Below, piece by piece: positions 27,115-35,971 of a DNA stretch of 54,088 bases. Numbering within the stretch: the stretch's first letter is position 1; the number at the start of each line of letters is the position of its first letter. This DNA is from CAZUQP01 sp964484285 (GTDB taxonomy: Bacteria; Pseudomonadota; Gammaproteobacteria; DSM-16500), in contig CAZAEO010000002.1 in assembly GCA_964484285.1 (NCBI GenBank), forward strand, positions 1 to 54,088, read 5' to 3'. The position numbers and the translations under genes were made by a program. Below the pieces are notes generated by a model, which was not told where the DNA came from, did no database searches, and worked only from the letters and a program-made list of their open reading frames with translations.

Positions 27115-28143
27115 ATGTTACGTATAGAAGAAAAGCGCTCTCCTGTTTCCTATACCTATCAAACGTTAGAAGCTCGTTTTAGAAACTGTCCTATCATTCC
27201 CGCAGTGTTAATGGAAAAAGTCAGTGATGCGGTTCCTATCGCCAATGCGTTATTAAAAGGCGGTATTTCACAAATGGAAATATTGGTTCATGGCGACGCA
27301 AAAAAACAAGAATGCGCAATGAGTGCTATTGCGGCAATTCGTAAGCACGTAGATACGCAAGATATGGCAGTCGGAGCGGGTACAATTAATACCGAGAACA
27401 AAATGAGAAACGCAGTTGATGCGGGCGCACAATTTCTTCTGTCTGCGGAGTGTGATCGTCGATTACTTGATCGGTGGAGCAGGCTCTATTTTTTGACCCC
27501 TTATTATCCTGGAGCGGTTAATTTGGCGGATATTAAAGAGGCGGTACATTTTGGAGTACATGGCATAAAGTTATATCCAATCGATCAATTGGTCTATCCT
27601 GATCGTGCTATAGAGCGTGCAAGTGATATGTATGACCATCATTTTCTACTTTCTTTCGATAAAACAGAGCCTGCTAATATGGAGTATTTAGTTAAGCACT
27701 CCAAGATAGAAGGTATAGTCGCTTGTTGGCTAACACCCGAGTGGGTGATTAAAGAAAGAAAATGGGACGTGATTACGCAAATTGCAATGCTCGCGATGGA
27801 AGCAGTTAAATTAGCGAAAGAGAAAAAACAAATTGAGCTACAAGAAAAAATCAGCGAAATAAACCAATTAGCGAAAATAGAGCCTGCAATGAAAGATCAG
27901 ACAGGTCAAGCGGAAAGTCAGTCGGAAGAAAAAACGCATCAGTTGTCAAGAATAAAACCTGCAGTAAAAGATCAGGCGTCTCAAACAGAAAATCATTCTG
28001 TTGCAAGTTTTAATTGCAAGAAAACATTAGCCGTTGTAGGTTTTTTTGCAGCGAGCGCACTGGCTGTGGGGGTGAGCACCGTATTAAAAGAGGCTGATTA
28101 TTCTGATGATAATTTCCCGCTCCCACCTTGTACTATTATGTGA
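27115..28143 (+). CDS. KDPG-aldolase-like protein with repeats and C-terminal membrane segment
   Basis: Residues 20-220 of this 342-residue protein resemble the Eda (KDPG/KHG aldolase) TIM barrel: CPIIPAVLMEKVSDAVPIAN, GGISQMEI, AVGAGTI and GIKLYPID. The Schiff-base Lys (K152) and catalytic Glu (E55) are kept, but the phosphate/substrate Arg four residues after the Glu is His (H59). The C-terminal part is foreign to the family: a helical linker, two copies of a 25-residue repeat (QLAKIEPAMKDQTGQAES and QLSRIKPAVKDQASQTEN) and a hydrophobic segment (TLAVVGFFAASALAVGVSTV). The start at 27115 has AAAGGA upstream; the frame opens 16 codons earlier. Enzymatic activity is uncertain, and membrane anchoring is likely. 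Confidence 0.75.
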   Translation: MLRIEEKRSPVSYTYQTLEARFRNCPIIPAVLMEKVSDAVPIANALLKGGISQMEILVHGDAKKQECAMSAIAAIRKHVDTQDMAVGAGTINTENKMRNAVDAGAQFLLSAECDRRLLDRWSRLYFLTPYYPGAVNLADIKEAVHFGVHGIKLYPIDQLVYPDRAIERASDMYDHHFLLSFDKTEPANMEYLVKHSKIEGIVACWLTPEWVIKERKWDVITQIAMLAMEAVKLAKEKKQIELQEKISEINQLAKIEPAMKDQTGQAESQSEEKTHQLSRIKPAVKDQASQTENHSVASFNCKKTLAVVGFFAASALAVGVSTVLKEADYSDDNFPLPPCTIM

Positions 28144-28174
28144 TGTTTCATTTAATGGGCAGAGAGCACAAAAA

Positions 28175-28369
28175 TTACAGCTTGGTTTCTTCAAACATGA
28201 CGTGCATTCCTGTTTTACCCGTTTCAGGATTGAATGCTCGAGGATCATAATATTTTTTCTTAAACTTGTCTGCCATGGTTCGTTTGTTTTTAGTTGTAGT
28301 ACGAAATGTGCCTGTTTTTTTGCCGGCTTTGGTTGTGCCAGTGGATAGCATTTTAATTTTATCGCGCAT
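28175..28369 (-). CDS. rpmG: 50S ribosomal protein L33
   Basis: This small basic protein of 64 residues carries the L33 core FRTTTKNKR and ends in FEETKL. It begins MRDKIKMLSTGT, as in other L33 proteins, with AGAGG six bases upstream of the ATG at 28369. It is about nine residues longer than E. coli L33, with short insertions in the first loop (TTKAGKKTG) and near FNPETGKTG. It lacks the zinc-ribbon cysteines, so it is the C- (zinc-independent) type. It follows rpmB by 20 bases. Confidence 0.93.
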   Translation of the reverse strand: MRDKIKMLSTGTTKAGKKTGTFRTTTKNKRTMADKFKKKYYDPRAFNPETGKTGMHVMFEETKL

Positions 28370-28389
28370 ACTAAACCTCTTGTATTTTA

Positions 28390-28623
28390 TCACTCTTTTT
28401 CGCGTTCTTTGATATCTTGCAGGACTTTTTCAATGCCGTATTTATCAATAATACGCATACCTTTGGTGCTAACGCGTAGTTTGACGTAGCGTTTTTCGCT
28501 TTCCAACCAGAAACGATGCTCTTGAAGGTTAGGGTTAAAACGTCGTTTAGTTTTATTGTTGGCATGGGAAACATTATGTCCTACCAACGGACGCTTTCCT
28601 GTCACCTGACAGACTCTAGACAT
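28390..28623 (-). CDS. rpmB: 50S ribosomal protein L28
   Basis: This 77-residue L28 starts MSRVCQVTGKRP, identical to the E. coli start, and contains TKRRFNPNLQEHRFW and LRVSTKGMRIIDKYGIE. The longer frame to 28653 is not used because the family start is at 28623. The order rpmB-rpmG beside radC is the gammaproteobacterial norm. Confidence 0.96.
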   Translation of the reverse strand: MSRVCQVTGKRPLVGHNVSHANNKTKRRFNPNLQEHRFWLESEKRYVKLRVSTKGMRIIDKYGIEKVLQDIKEREKE

Positions 28624-28710
28624 AGTTTTTCTCCGATCAATCGTATATTGCACTAGGCAGGTCGCGATTTATACCAGAAATGGCTGTTTAGTGCAAGCTA
28701 GCAAATGGCT

Positions 28711-29385
28711 TTAAATCATCCCCATTTCTGCCAAGGACACAATTCCCTCGCTGCCTACAATAATGTGATCAATGATCACGATATCTACCAGCGCTAATGC
28801 TTGTTTTAGCAACAATGTCATATCTTTATCTGCTTGGCTTGCTGCTGGATTACCCGATGGATGATTATGTGCAAGAATGATTTTTGCAGCTTGGTGCGCA
28901 AGTCCACGTTTGACGACTTCACGAGGATAGATATTGGCTTCGGTTAAGGTGCCATGAAAGAGTTCTTCAAAATGAATGAGCCTATGATGATTATCAAGAA
29001 AAACGCAGGCAAACACTTCGTGATCGTAATGGTTAAGTTGATTCGCTAAAAATTGTTTGGTGAGATGACTGTCATTTAATGCTTTGCCAACTTGGATATC
29101 GCTATTTAAATAACGGCGTCCTAATTCAACGGCTGCTTTTAATAAAGCATATTTTGCTTTACCTAGGCCGCGTTTTTGGCAAATTTCATGGTGACTGGAC
29201 TGCAATAAATTTTTTAGTCCGCTCGATTCTGTTAACAGTTCGCATGCAAGGTCTAATGCTGTTTTACCTGGTATCCCTGTCTGTATAAGAATGGCAAGCA
29301 GTTCGGCATCAGATAAGTAGTATGCGCCATGGCGAAGTAATTTTTCACGCGGCCTTTCAGTTAAAGGCCAACAGGTAATCGACAT
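28711..29385 (-). CDS. radC: RadC/JAB-domain protein
   Basis: This 224-residue RadC has an N-terminal helix-hairpin-helix-like region (ERPREKLLRHGAYYLSDAELLAILI) and the C-terminal JAMM metalloprotease-like domain with Glu in HGTLTEANIYPREVV and the HNHPSGNPAASQAD metal site. The start at 29385 (MSITCWPL) has GGGAG upstream; the longer frame overlaps the divergent coaBC start. Despite the name, its DNA repair role is disputed. Confidence 0.93.
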   Translation of the reverse strand: MSITCWPLTERPREKLLRHGAYYLSDAELLAILIQTGIPGKTALDLACELLTESSGLKNLLQSSHHEICQKRGLGKAKYALLKAAVELGRRYLNSDIQVGKALNDSHLTKQFLANQLNHYDHEVFACVFLDNHHRLIHFEELFHGTLTEANIYPREVVKRGLAHQAAKIILAHNHPSGNPAASQADKDMTLLLKQALALVDIVIIDHIIVGSEGIVSLAEMGMI

Positions 29386-29421
29386 AGATAAATTCTCCCT
29401 GTATCTTGATAAAGGTCTCAA

Positions 29422-30642
29422 ATGGATATGTGTATGCACCCGCTTTTGATAAATAAACGAATTCTATTAGGTGTAACTGGGGGTATCGCAGCTTACAAAA
29501 GCGCTGATTTAGCGCGTCGTTTGCGTGAGGCGGGGGCGATTGTGCGTGTGGTGATGACCCCGCATGCCAAAGAATTTATTACTCCACTGACGATGCAGGC
29601 TGTATCAGGACATTCGGTACATATGGATTTGTTTGATTTGAATGCAGAAGCGGCCATGGGGCATATCGAATTAGCCCGTTGGGCAGATGCGATCTGTATT
29701 GCACCGGCCACAGCAGATTTTATTGCCCGCTTTATTCATGGGGAAGCAGATGATTTATTAACGACAATCTGTTTGGCCAGCAAAATGCCTATTGTCGTTG
29801 CGCCCGCGATGAATCAAGGCATGTGGAAGAATACGTTGACGCAAGATAATGTGCAAGCGCTCGTTGCAAAGGGGATTCATATTTTTGGGCCTGCTGAAGG
29901 CAATCAGGCATGTGGTGATGTGGGGCCTGGGCGCATGCTGGAAGCGCTCGAATTAGTAGATCGTTTGGCCCAACTTTTTGCGACAGGCAGCTTGAGTGGT
30001 AAACATGTTTTAATCACGGCGGGTCCTACGCGCGAATTTATTGATCCAGTGCGTTACATGAGCAACATGAGTTCCGGTAAAATGGGCTATGCGTTAGCTT
30101 CCGCAGCGCGTGATGCAGGAGCGCGAGTGACTCTGATTAGTGGTCCAGCCTCATTAGATAAACCAGATCGAATTGAGTGTGTGGATGTCGTGAGTGCTGA
30201 AGAAATGTATCATGCTGTCATGGTGCGAGTAGAGGATTGTGATATTTTTTTAAGTGTTGCGGCTGTTGCGGATTATGGTTGCGAGACTATTGCCTCGCAG
30301 AAAATTGCCAAAACGGAAGCGACGTTAACGTTGACCCTAAAGCGCAATCCGGATATCGTGAGTAGTGTTGCGAATTTGCAAAAACGCCCCTTTGTCATTG
30401 GTTTTGCGGCTGAAACAGAACATCTTCTTAAAAAAGCACGTGCAAAATTCGCTGCTAAAAAACTCGATATGTTGATTGCGAATCAAGTGGGAAGCGATCA
30501 GGGTTTTGAGCAAGATGAGAATGCGGTTGTCGTATTAGTGAATAATGTGGAGTGTGAATTTGCTCGCATGCCAAAACATCAATTGGCACGTGAACTGATT
30601 GCGCTGATTGCAAAAGAGGTCATGAAATGGAAGAAATCATAG
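29422..30642 (+). CDS. coaBC: Bifunctional phosphopantothenoylcysteine decarboxylase/synthetase
   Basis: This 406-residue Dfp protein carries out two steps of coenzyme A synthesis. The N-terminal flavin-dependent decarboxylase (CoaC) has GVTGGIAAYKSADL, the PAMNQGMW motif and the Cys-containing ACGDVGPGRM lid. The C-terminal synthetase (CoaB) begins ITAGPTREFIDPVRYMSNMSSGKMG and uses CTP to couple cysteine. The end overlaps dut by 16 bases. The divergent radC start lies 36 bp away. Confidence 0.95.
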   Translation: MDMCMHPLLINKRILLGVTGGIAAYKSADLARRLREAGAIVRVVMTPHAKEFITPLTMQAVSGHSVHMDLFDLNAEAAMGHIELARWADAICIAPATADFIARFIHGEADDLLTTICLASKMPIVVAPAMNQGMWKNTLTQDNVQALVAKGIHIFGPAEGNQACGDVGPGRMLEALELVDRLAQLFATGSLSGKHVLITAGPTREFIDPVRYMSNMSSGKMGYALASAARDAGARVTLISGPASLDKPDRIECVDVVSAEEMYHAVMVRVEDCDIFLSVAAVADYGCETIASQKIAKTEATLTLTLKRNPDIVSSVANLQKRPFVIGFAAETEHLLKKARAKFAAKKLDMLIANQVGSDQGFEQDENAVVVLVNNVECEFARMPKHQLARELIALIAKEVMKWKKS

Positions 30643-31136
30643 AAACGAATGTCACGATGCATTCACCGGATGCTCGAAAAACGTTACCTATCCAGATTAA
30701 AATCTTGGATCCGCGGATGGGGAATGAATTTCCTTTACCAAAATATGAAACGCTGGGTTCTGCAGGACTTGATTTACGTGCCTGTATCGATACGACGTTG
30801 ATGATTCCGGCAGGTGAAACGCATCTTATTCCAACGGGTGTTGCTATTCATATAGCGGATCCACATCTTGCTGCAGTGATATTACCGCGTTCAGGATTGG
30901 GACATAAACATGGCATTGTGATGGGTAATTTGGTTGGATTAATTGATGCAGATTATCAAGGTCCCTTAATGATTTCTTGCTGGAATCGTAGTCAAAATGC
31001 GTATAGTATTGCGCCAGGTGATCGGATAGCGCAATTAGTTTTCTTGCCTATTACGCGTATTCAATTTGAGCTTGTCGATGAATTTGCTCCAACTGTTCGC
31101 GGCATAGGCGGTTTTGGTCATTCAGGATCTAGGTAA
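30627..31136 (+). CDS. dut: dUTP diphosphatase
   Basis: This 169-residue trimeric dUTPase converts dUTP to dUMP and pyrophosphate. Its motifs are in order: ETLGSAGLDLRA, PRSGLGHKHGIV, GLIDADYQGPL, GDRIAQLVF and the C-terminal RGIGGFGHSGSR. The N-terminus is about 18 residues longer than in E. coli Dut. The start at 30627 is kept because AGAGG lies seven bases before it inside coaBC; an in-frame ATG at 30657 is the alternative. Confidence 0.95.
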   Translation: MEEIIETNVTMHSPDARKTLPIQIKILDPRMGNEFPLPKYETLGSAGLDLRACIDTTLMIPAGETHLIPTGVAIHIADPHLAAVILPRSGLGHKHGIVMGNLVGLIDADYQGPLMISCWNRSQNAYSIAPGDRIAQLVFLPITRIQFELVDEFAPTVRGIGGFGHSGSR

Positions 31137-31143
31137 ATTTAAC

Positions 31144-32529
31144 ATGCAAGAAACGGCGGCTATTCATCCTGCTATTTTCCGCGCGTACGATATTCGCGGT
31201 ATCGTGGGAAAAGAGTTAACAGAAGATAATGTGTATTTGCTTGGCCGAGCGATTGCTTCACTCGTAATTGAAAATGGTGAAAAACGCATTGCACTTGGAC
31301 GTGATGGTCGTTTGTCAGGTCCCCTATTGTCGCAAGCGCTTTCTAAAGGGTTACAGGCTTCTGGTTGTGATGTTATTGATCTGGGTGTGGTGCCGACACC
31401 GTTATTGTATTACGCAACGCATGTGCTGGATACGCGCTCTGGCGTGATGTTGACCGGTAGTCATAATCCATCAGAATATAACGGTCTAAAAATTGTTGTC
31501 GCAGGCAAAACCCTCTCAGCAGATGGAATTCGCAACTTATACGAGCGTGTTGTTGCAAATCAATTTTTAGAAGGTAATGCAGACGTCTTTGAGTTGGATA
31601 TCATTGAACGTTACATGGCACGTGTGTCACGTGATGTACGTATAAGACGACCATTAAAAATAGTGGTAGATTGTGGTAACGGTGTTGCTGGAAAAGTGGC
31701 ACCCGAATTATTTCGCCGTATGGGTTGTGATGTGCATGAATTATTTTGTGACGTCGATGGCCATTTTTCTAATCATCATCCTGATCCAAGTCAGCCGGAA
31801 AATTTGCAAGATTTAATTCGTGTTGTGCGTGAAACATCGGCTGATATCGGATTGGCATTTGATGGTGATGGTGACCGTTTAGGCGTGGTAACAAGCAGCG
31901 GCGACATTGTTTGGCCGGATCGGCAACTCATGTTATTTGCCAAATCAATCTTAGCGAATCATCCAGGTACAAACATTATTTATGATGTCAAATGTACTAG
32001 CCATTTAGCTAAAATCATTCATGCGTATGGCGGTGTACCGATCATGTGGAAAACGGGACATTCATTCATTAAAGCCAAATTAGCGGAAACACAAGCGTTG
32101 CTTGCTGGTGAAATGAGCGGACATCTCTTTTTTAAAGATCGTTGGTATGGATTTGATGATGCTATTTATGCGGGCGCGCGTTTGCTGCACATTCTTGCTG
32201 AAAGTGATGGCAATAGTCATGCGTTATTTAGCACCATTCCTAATAGTGTTAACACGCCCGAATTAAAAATATACGTGAATGAGGACGAAAAATTTTCATT
32301 AATGGATCGACTTATCAAGTCCGCACAATTTAGTTCCGCAGACATTTTAACCATTGATGGTCTTAGAGTTAATTTTGCTGATGGCTGGGGTTTAGTGAGA
32401 CCTTCAAATACGACGCCGTGTTTGGTTTTACGTTTTGAAGCAGACGATGCAACTGTGTTAGCAAAAATTCAAAGCCTATTTCGCGATTATCTTTTATTGA
32501 TGAAGCCGGATTTGGTGTTGCCTTTTTAA
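31144..32529 (+). CDS. algC: Phosphomannomutase/phosphoglucomutase
   Basis: This 461-residue alpha-D-phosphohexomutase interconverts hexose 1- and 6-phosphates. It provides mannose-1-P and glucose-1-P for LPS and exopolysaccharide precursors. The phosphoserine loop is TGSHNP with S106, the magnesium loop is DGDGDRLG, the sugar-binding loop is GEMSGH and the phosphate loop is RPSNTTP. The ATG at 31144 follows dut by 7 bases; the longer frame begins at a TTG inside dut and is not used. The coaBC-dut-algC order is as in Pseudomonas. Confidence 0.93.
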   Translation: MQETAAIHPAIFRAYDIRGIVGKELTEDNVYLLGRAIASLVIENGEKRIALGRDGRLSGPLLSQALSKGLQASGCDVIDLGVVPTPLLYYATHVLDTRSGVMLTGSHNPSEYNGLKIVVAGKTLSADGIRNLYERVVANQFLEGNADVFELDIIERYMARVSRDVRIRRPLKIVVDCGNGVAGKVAPELFRRMGCDVHELFCDVDGHFSNHHPDPSQPENLQDLIRVVRETSADIGLAFDGDGDRLGVVTSSGDIVWPDRQLMLFAKSILANHPGTNIIYDVKCTSHLAKIIHAYGGVPIMWKTGHSFIKAKLAETQALLAGEMSGHLFFKDRWYGFDDAIYAGARLLHILAESDGNSHALFSTIPNSVNTPELKIYVNEDEKFSLMDRLIKSAQFSSADILTIDGLRVNFADGWGLVRPSNTTPCLVLRFEADDATVLAKIQSLFRDYLLLMKPDLVLPF

Positions 32530-32607
32530 AGTTCTTCTTTCTGCCCATTTTGATAAACTAAGAAAATTTTTCTATATGGGTAATTGATTTTTTATTTATA
32601 TCATAAT

Positions 32608-32636
32608 TTGACATATTTCAATATAAGATATATATT
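32608..32636 (+). promoter_or_regulatory. Strong sigma-70 promoter
   Basis: TTGACA at 32608-32613 and TATATT at 32631-32636 are separated by 17 bases. The -35 is perfect and the -10 matches five of six positions. It faces the XRE regulator gene, with a transcribed leader of about 95 bases. The 209-bp gap between algC and the regulator contains nothing else apart from the short leader ORF. Confidence 0.7.
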
Positions 32637-32684
32637 AAGGTACTGATAAGCGACATTGCCATTTACAGAAAGGGAGGCCAACGT

Positions 32685-32705
32685 ATGTTTGTTGTTGGGA
32701 AGTGA
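32685..32705 (+). CDS. Possible six-codon leader peptide
   Basis: A strong Shine-Dalgarno (AAAGGGAGG) stands seven bases before an ATG that opens a six-residue frame, MFVVGK, followed by TGA. It lies inside the leader between the strong promoter and the regulator gene, whose start is 33 bases further on. Such a well-placed ribosome binding site with no long frame suggests a leader peptide or the remnant of a lost gene. It may also be chance. Confidence 0.3.
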   Translation: MFVVGK

Positions 32706-32738
32706 TAAATAAAAAGCGAAAGATCATCGAGGTATATT

Positions 32739-33134
32739 ATGTCGGAACACACGAAAAAGCACCCTATTAAAGCCCATAGCCATGGCGGAACATTAATTGT
32801 GATGCATCATCATAAAACGTATGCCATTCCTAAAGAGATTGCAAATCAATATATTCTTCTGGACAAGAAAATTAAGAAATCTAAAAAAATACCTAAGCCT
32901 GTTACTATCAAAGCCTTATTTAAGAAGCTTGACGATAAATTTACAAAAGCAGGCGCTTTATTAAAAGGATTGCGATTGCGCGAGGGATTATCACAAATCG
33001 AATTCGCAAAAAAAATTAAGGTTACGCAAGCCAATTTATCTAATATGGAAAATGGACGTCGACCGATAGGAAAAATAATTGCCAAAAGAATCGAAAAAGT
33101 TTTTGGTGTAAATTATCGATATTTTCTTGAGTAA
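32739..33134 (+). CDS. XRE-family helix-turn-helix protein
   Basis: This 131-residue protein has a C-terminal Cro/CI-type HTH at about 73-128 (LRLREGLSQIEFAKKIKVTQ and SNMENGRRPIGKIIAKRIEK). The N-terminal part is basic and His rich (HSHGGTLIVMHHHKTYAIP) and of no family I know. The layout recalls antitoxins that join a small N-terminal domain to an XRE domain, but no toxin gene is adjacent. The 3' end is 13 bases before ubiI. It probably represses its own promoter, which is inferred from its class. Confidence 0.8.
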   Translation: MSEHTKKHPIKAHSHGGTLIVMHHHKTYAIPKEIANQYILLDKKIKKSKKIPKPVTIKALFKKLDDKFTKAGALLKGLRLREGLSQIEFAKKIKVTQANLSNMENGRRPIGKIIAKRIEKVFGVNYRYFLE

Positions 33135-33147
33135 GGGTGGATCTCAC

Positions 33148-34368
33148 ATGCTTAATTACGACATTATTATTATCGGCAGCGGAATTGTTGGGATGACAAC
33201 GGCACTGTTGCTTGCAAAAAATACGTCTTACAAAATCGCTTTGTTAGAATCAAAATCAGCATTACCTGTTTGGCCATTCTCTTGTTATGATCATCGGGTG
33301 AGCGCGATTTCACTTGCATCCAAAAAAATTTTCCAACATGCAGGTGTATGGAATGCTATTCAAGCAAAACGTATGAGTCCTTATACGAAAATGCATGTAT
33401 GGGATGAAGCAGGACAAGGCGAAATTCAGTTTGATTGCACCAAATTAGGTGAGCCTGCATTGGGTTACATTATTGAAGAAAATGTGATGCGCATCAGTTT
33501 GCTAGATGAAATAGCCTGTTATCCTCAAATTGATTTTATTTATCCGGTTAAATTAATTTCATTGCACTCTACGTTAGATCATATTGAGTTAATCACAGCA
33601 GAACATGCAGTGCTTACCACAAAATTATTAATAGGCGCGGATGGTGCACATTCATGGGTGCGTCTGCAAACAGGTATAGAATCAAAAACGCATGATTATA
33701 AACAAACCGCCATTGTTGCGACAGTCAAAACAGAATTGCCACATCAAGCAACGGCTTGGCAGCGATTTTTATTCAATGGGCCATTGGCATTTTTACCTTT
33801 AGATGATCCACATATGTGTTCTATCGTATGGTCAACGCAGCATGCGCATGCACAAGAATTGTTAATGTTAGATGATGAATTGTTTCAACGGCATGTCAGC
33901 ATTGCATTGGCAGAAAAATTAGGAAAAATAACTGCAATTACAGAGCGTTATCATTTTCCATTACATATGCGCCATGCAAAACAATACATAAAAGAAAGAA
34001 TCGCATTGATGGGTGATGCGGCACATACTATTCATCCACTCGCAGGACAAGGCGTGAATCTTGGGTTGCTTGACGCAGCTTGTTTGGTTGAAACGATCCT
34101 TGCCGCAGATAAAAAAAATCGTGATTTCACGAATTTTCCTACATTACGCCGTTATGAACGCGCACGTAAATCAGATAACGTAGCGATGTTAATGGCGGTA
34201 GATGTACTTAAATCTATTTTTGTTAATTCAAATCATACAGTACAACATATGCGAAATAGAGGCTTACATTTTGCAAACCAATTATTGCCACTGAAAAAAT
34301 TTTTTATGAATTATGCATTGGGAAATCGCAGGGGATTGCCTAGCATGATAACTAACGCAATGAATTAA
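33148..34368 (+). CDS. ubiI: UbiI/VisC-type FAD-dependent ubiquinone hydroxylase
   Basis: This is a 406-residue paralogue of UbiH, with GSGIVGMTTALLL at the N-terminus, the middle GADGAHSWVR and the FAD motif MGDAAHTIHPLAGQGVNLGLLDA. The GD form of the last motif and its position directly before gcvT, as in E. coli ubiI-gcvTHP, favour UbiI (C5 hydroxylation); UbiF cannot be excluded. The ATG at 33148 is chosen over the one at 33127, which lies inside the upstream regulator gene. GGTGGA stands six bases before it. Confidence 0.85.
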   Translation: MLNYDIIIIGSGIVGMTTALLLAKNTSYKIALLESKSALPVWPFSCYDHRVSAISLASKKIFQHAGVWNAIQAKRMSPYTKMHVWDEAGQGEIQFDCTKLGEPALGYIIEENVMRISLLDEIACYPQIDFIYPVKLISLHSTLDHIELITAEHAVLTTKLLIGADGAHSWVRLQTGIESKTHDYKQTAIVATVKTELPHQATAWQRFLFNGPLAFLPLDDPHMCSIVWSTQHAHAQELLMLDDELFQRHVSIALAEKLGKITAITERYHFPLHMRHAKQYIKERIALMGDAAHTIHPLAGQGVNLGLLDAACLVETILAADKKNRDFTNFPTLRRYERARKSDNVAMLMAVDVLKSIFVNSNHTVQHMRNRGLHFANQLLPLKKFFMNYALGNRRGLPSMITNAMN

Positions 34369-34458
34369 TGCATATTTTTTAATCTTTAATCATTGCTCCC
34401 CTTCAGTTTTGTCATTTAAAACGGTATACTCCTGAGCTCATTTAGGGAGCGATACCAT

Positions 34459-35565
34459 ATGGGCAAAAAAACCCCGTTATATGAATGTCATGTACAAGCC
34501 GCTGCGAAAATGGTTGATTTTGCTGGCTGGGATATGCCGTTACATTACGGTTCCCAGATTCAAGAGCATCACATTGTTCGTCAAGATGCCGGCATGTTTG
34601 ATGTATCACATATGACGATTGTCGATCTGACTGGCAAAGATGTCGCAGCATTTTTGCGCTACGTATTGGCCAATAACATTGATCGTCTTACATTAGGCAA
34701 GGCACTGTATACGTGCATGTTAAATGAGCAAGGCGGGGTGATGGATGATTTAATTGTTTATAAGATTGCGGATGATTTTTATCGTTTGGTCGTGAATTCA
34801 GCTACCCATGATAAAGATTTGCTTTGGCTAAATAAGCAGGCACATCGCTTTGATTTGACTATCACAGAACAAACTGATTACGCCATGCTTGCCATTCAAG
34901 GCCCGGGTGTTCGCAACAAAATGTCTGCAATATTCAAATCGCCCCAAACTGTTGCTGATTTAAAACCTTTTTCTGCTACGTTTATCAATGACTGGTTTGT
35001 CGCGCGTACAGGCTATACTGGCGAAGATGGATTTGAAATACTGGTTCCTGCGAAAGACGCTTCCGCCTATTGGCAAACACTTTTGGCAGCAGGCATCAAA
35101 CCTTGTGGTTTGGGTGCGCGTGATACGTTGCGTTTAGAAGCCGGATTAAATTTGTATGGTTCTGATATGGATGAAACAGTGACCCCATTAGAATCCAATT
35201 TAGCTTGGACAGTAGCATTTGAACCGAAAGAACGTGATTTTATTGGTCGTGAGGTACTTCTTGCACAGTTACAGCAGGGTGTTTCACAAAAATTAATGGG
35301 TCTGGTGTTGATGGAGCAGGGTATACCGCGTAATCATCAAAAAGTGCTTGTAGAAGGTATAGGTCTCGGTACAATCACCAGCGGAAGTTTTTCACCTACT
35401 TTAAATAAAGGAATTGCACTGGCACGGGTACCTGCTGCAACGGGGGAAGAGTGTTTAGTTGAAATACGTGGTAAATACATACCAGCCCGTGTAGTAAAAC
35501 CGCCTTTTGTGCGGCAAGGTAAAAAAACATTTCTAGAATCAAATAAGAATGGAGCATTGACATGA
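34459..35565 (+). CDS. gcvT: Glycine cleavage system T protein (aminomethyltransferase)
   Basis: GcvT transfers the methylene of the lipoyl-bound aminomethyl group to tetrahydrofolate. The 368-residue protein has PLYECHVQAAAKMVDFAGWDMPLHYG at its N-terminus, split here by family motif into MVDFAGWDMPLHYG and MFDVSHM, then the folate-site region GYTGEDGFEI and GLGARDTLRLEAGLNLYG. AGGGAG stands nine bases before the ATG. It leads the gcv operon and its stop overlaps gcvH by four bases. No glycine riboswitch is recognisable in the 90-bp leader. Confidence 0.96.
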   Translation: MGKKTPLYECHVQAAAKMVDFAGWDMPLHYGSQIQEHHIVRQDAGMFDVSHMTIVDLTGKDVAAFLRYVLANNIDRLTLGKALYTCMLNEQGGVMDDLIVYKIADDFYRLVVNSATHDKDLLWLNKQAHRFDLTITEQTDYAMLAIQGPGVRNKMSAIFKSPQTVADLKPFSATFINDWFVARTGYTGEDGFEILVPAKDASAYWQTLLAAGIKPCGLGARDTLRLEAGLNLYGSDMDETVTPLESNLAWTVAFEPKERDFIGREVLLAQLQQGVSQKLMGLVLMEQGIPRNHQKVLVEGIGLGTITSGSFSPTLNKGIALARVPAATGEECLVEIRGKYIPARVVKPPFVRQGKKTFLESNKNGALT

Positions 35566-35951
35566 ATAGTGTGCCGAAAGCACTAAAATATTCCAAAACT
35601 CACGAGTGGATTCGTCAAGATGAAGATGTGATGACTGTTGGCATAACAGATCACGCGCAGTGTATGTTAGGTGATTTAGTTTATGTGGAATTACCTGAAT
35701 TAGAAGTGAGTGTGGAAACAGGCCAGGAATGTGCGGTAGTGGAATCTGTTAAAGCAGCTGCGGATGTGTATTCTCCTATTTCGGGTGAAGTTGTCGAAAT
35801 TAATGAAGCATTATTAGATAATCCGCAGTTAGTGAATGACGATCCGTACGGTAAAGGATGGCTGTTTCGCGTTCGTCCATTTGAAGCTGAATTTCGTGAA
35901 CTGCTATCTGCTGATCAGTATTCTAAACAGATAGCATCAGAAGCACATTAA
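35562..35951 (+). CDS. gcvH: Glycine cleavage system H protein
   Basis: The 129-residue lipoyl carrier shuttles the aminomethyl group between the P, T and L proteins. The lipoylation site is K64 in VESVKAAADVYSP. It starts inside the gcvT stop (ATGA) and is followed after 20 bp by gcvPA. The length and the FxPYGKGWLFRV-like C-terminus are standard for the family. Confidence 0.97.
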   Translation: MNSVPKALKYSKTHEWIRQDEDVMTVGITDHAQCMLGDLVYVELPELEVSVETGQECAVVESVKAAADVYSPISGEVVEINEALLDNPQLVNDDPYGKGWLFRVRPFEAEFRELLSADQYSKQIASEAH

Positions 35952-35971
35952 CAATTGAGTGGAGTAAGAAC

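Noticed and set aside
34369..34458. Glycine riboswitch before gcvT
   Set aside because: The 90-bp leader is too short for a tandem glycine aptamer and lacks the conserved aptamer core. Only a TATACT-like -10 and a Shine-Dalgarno are visible.
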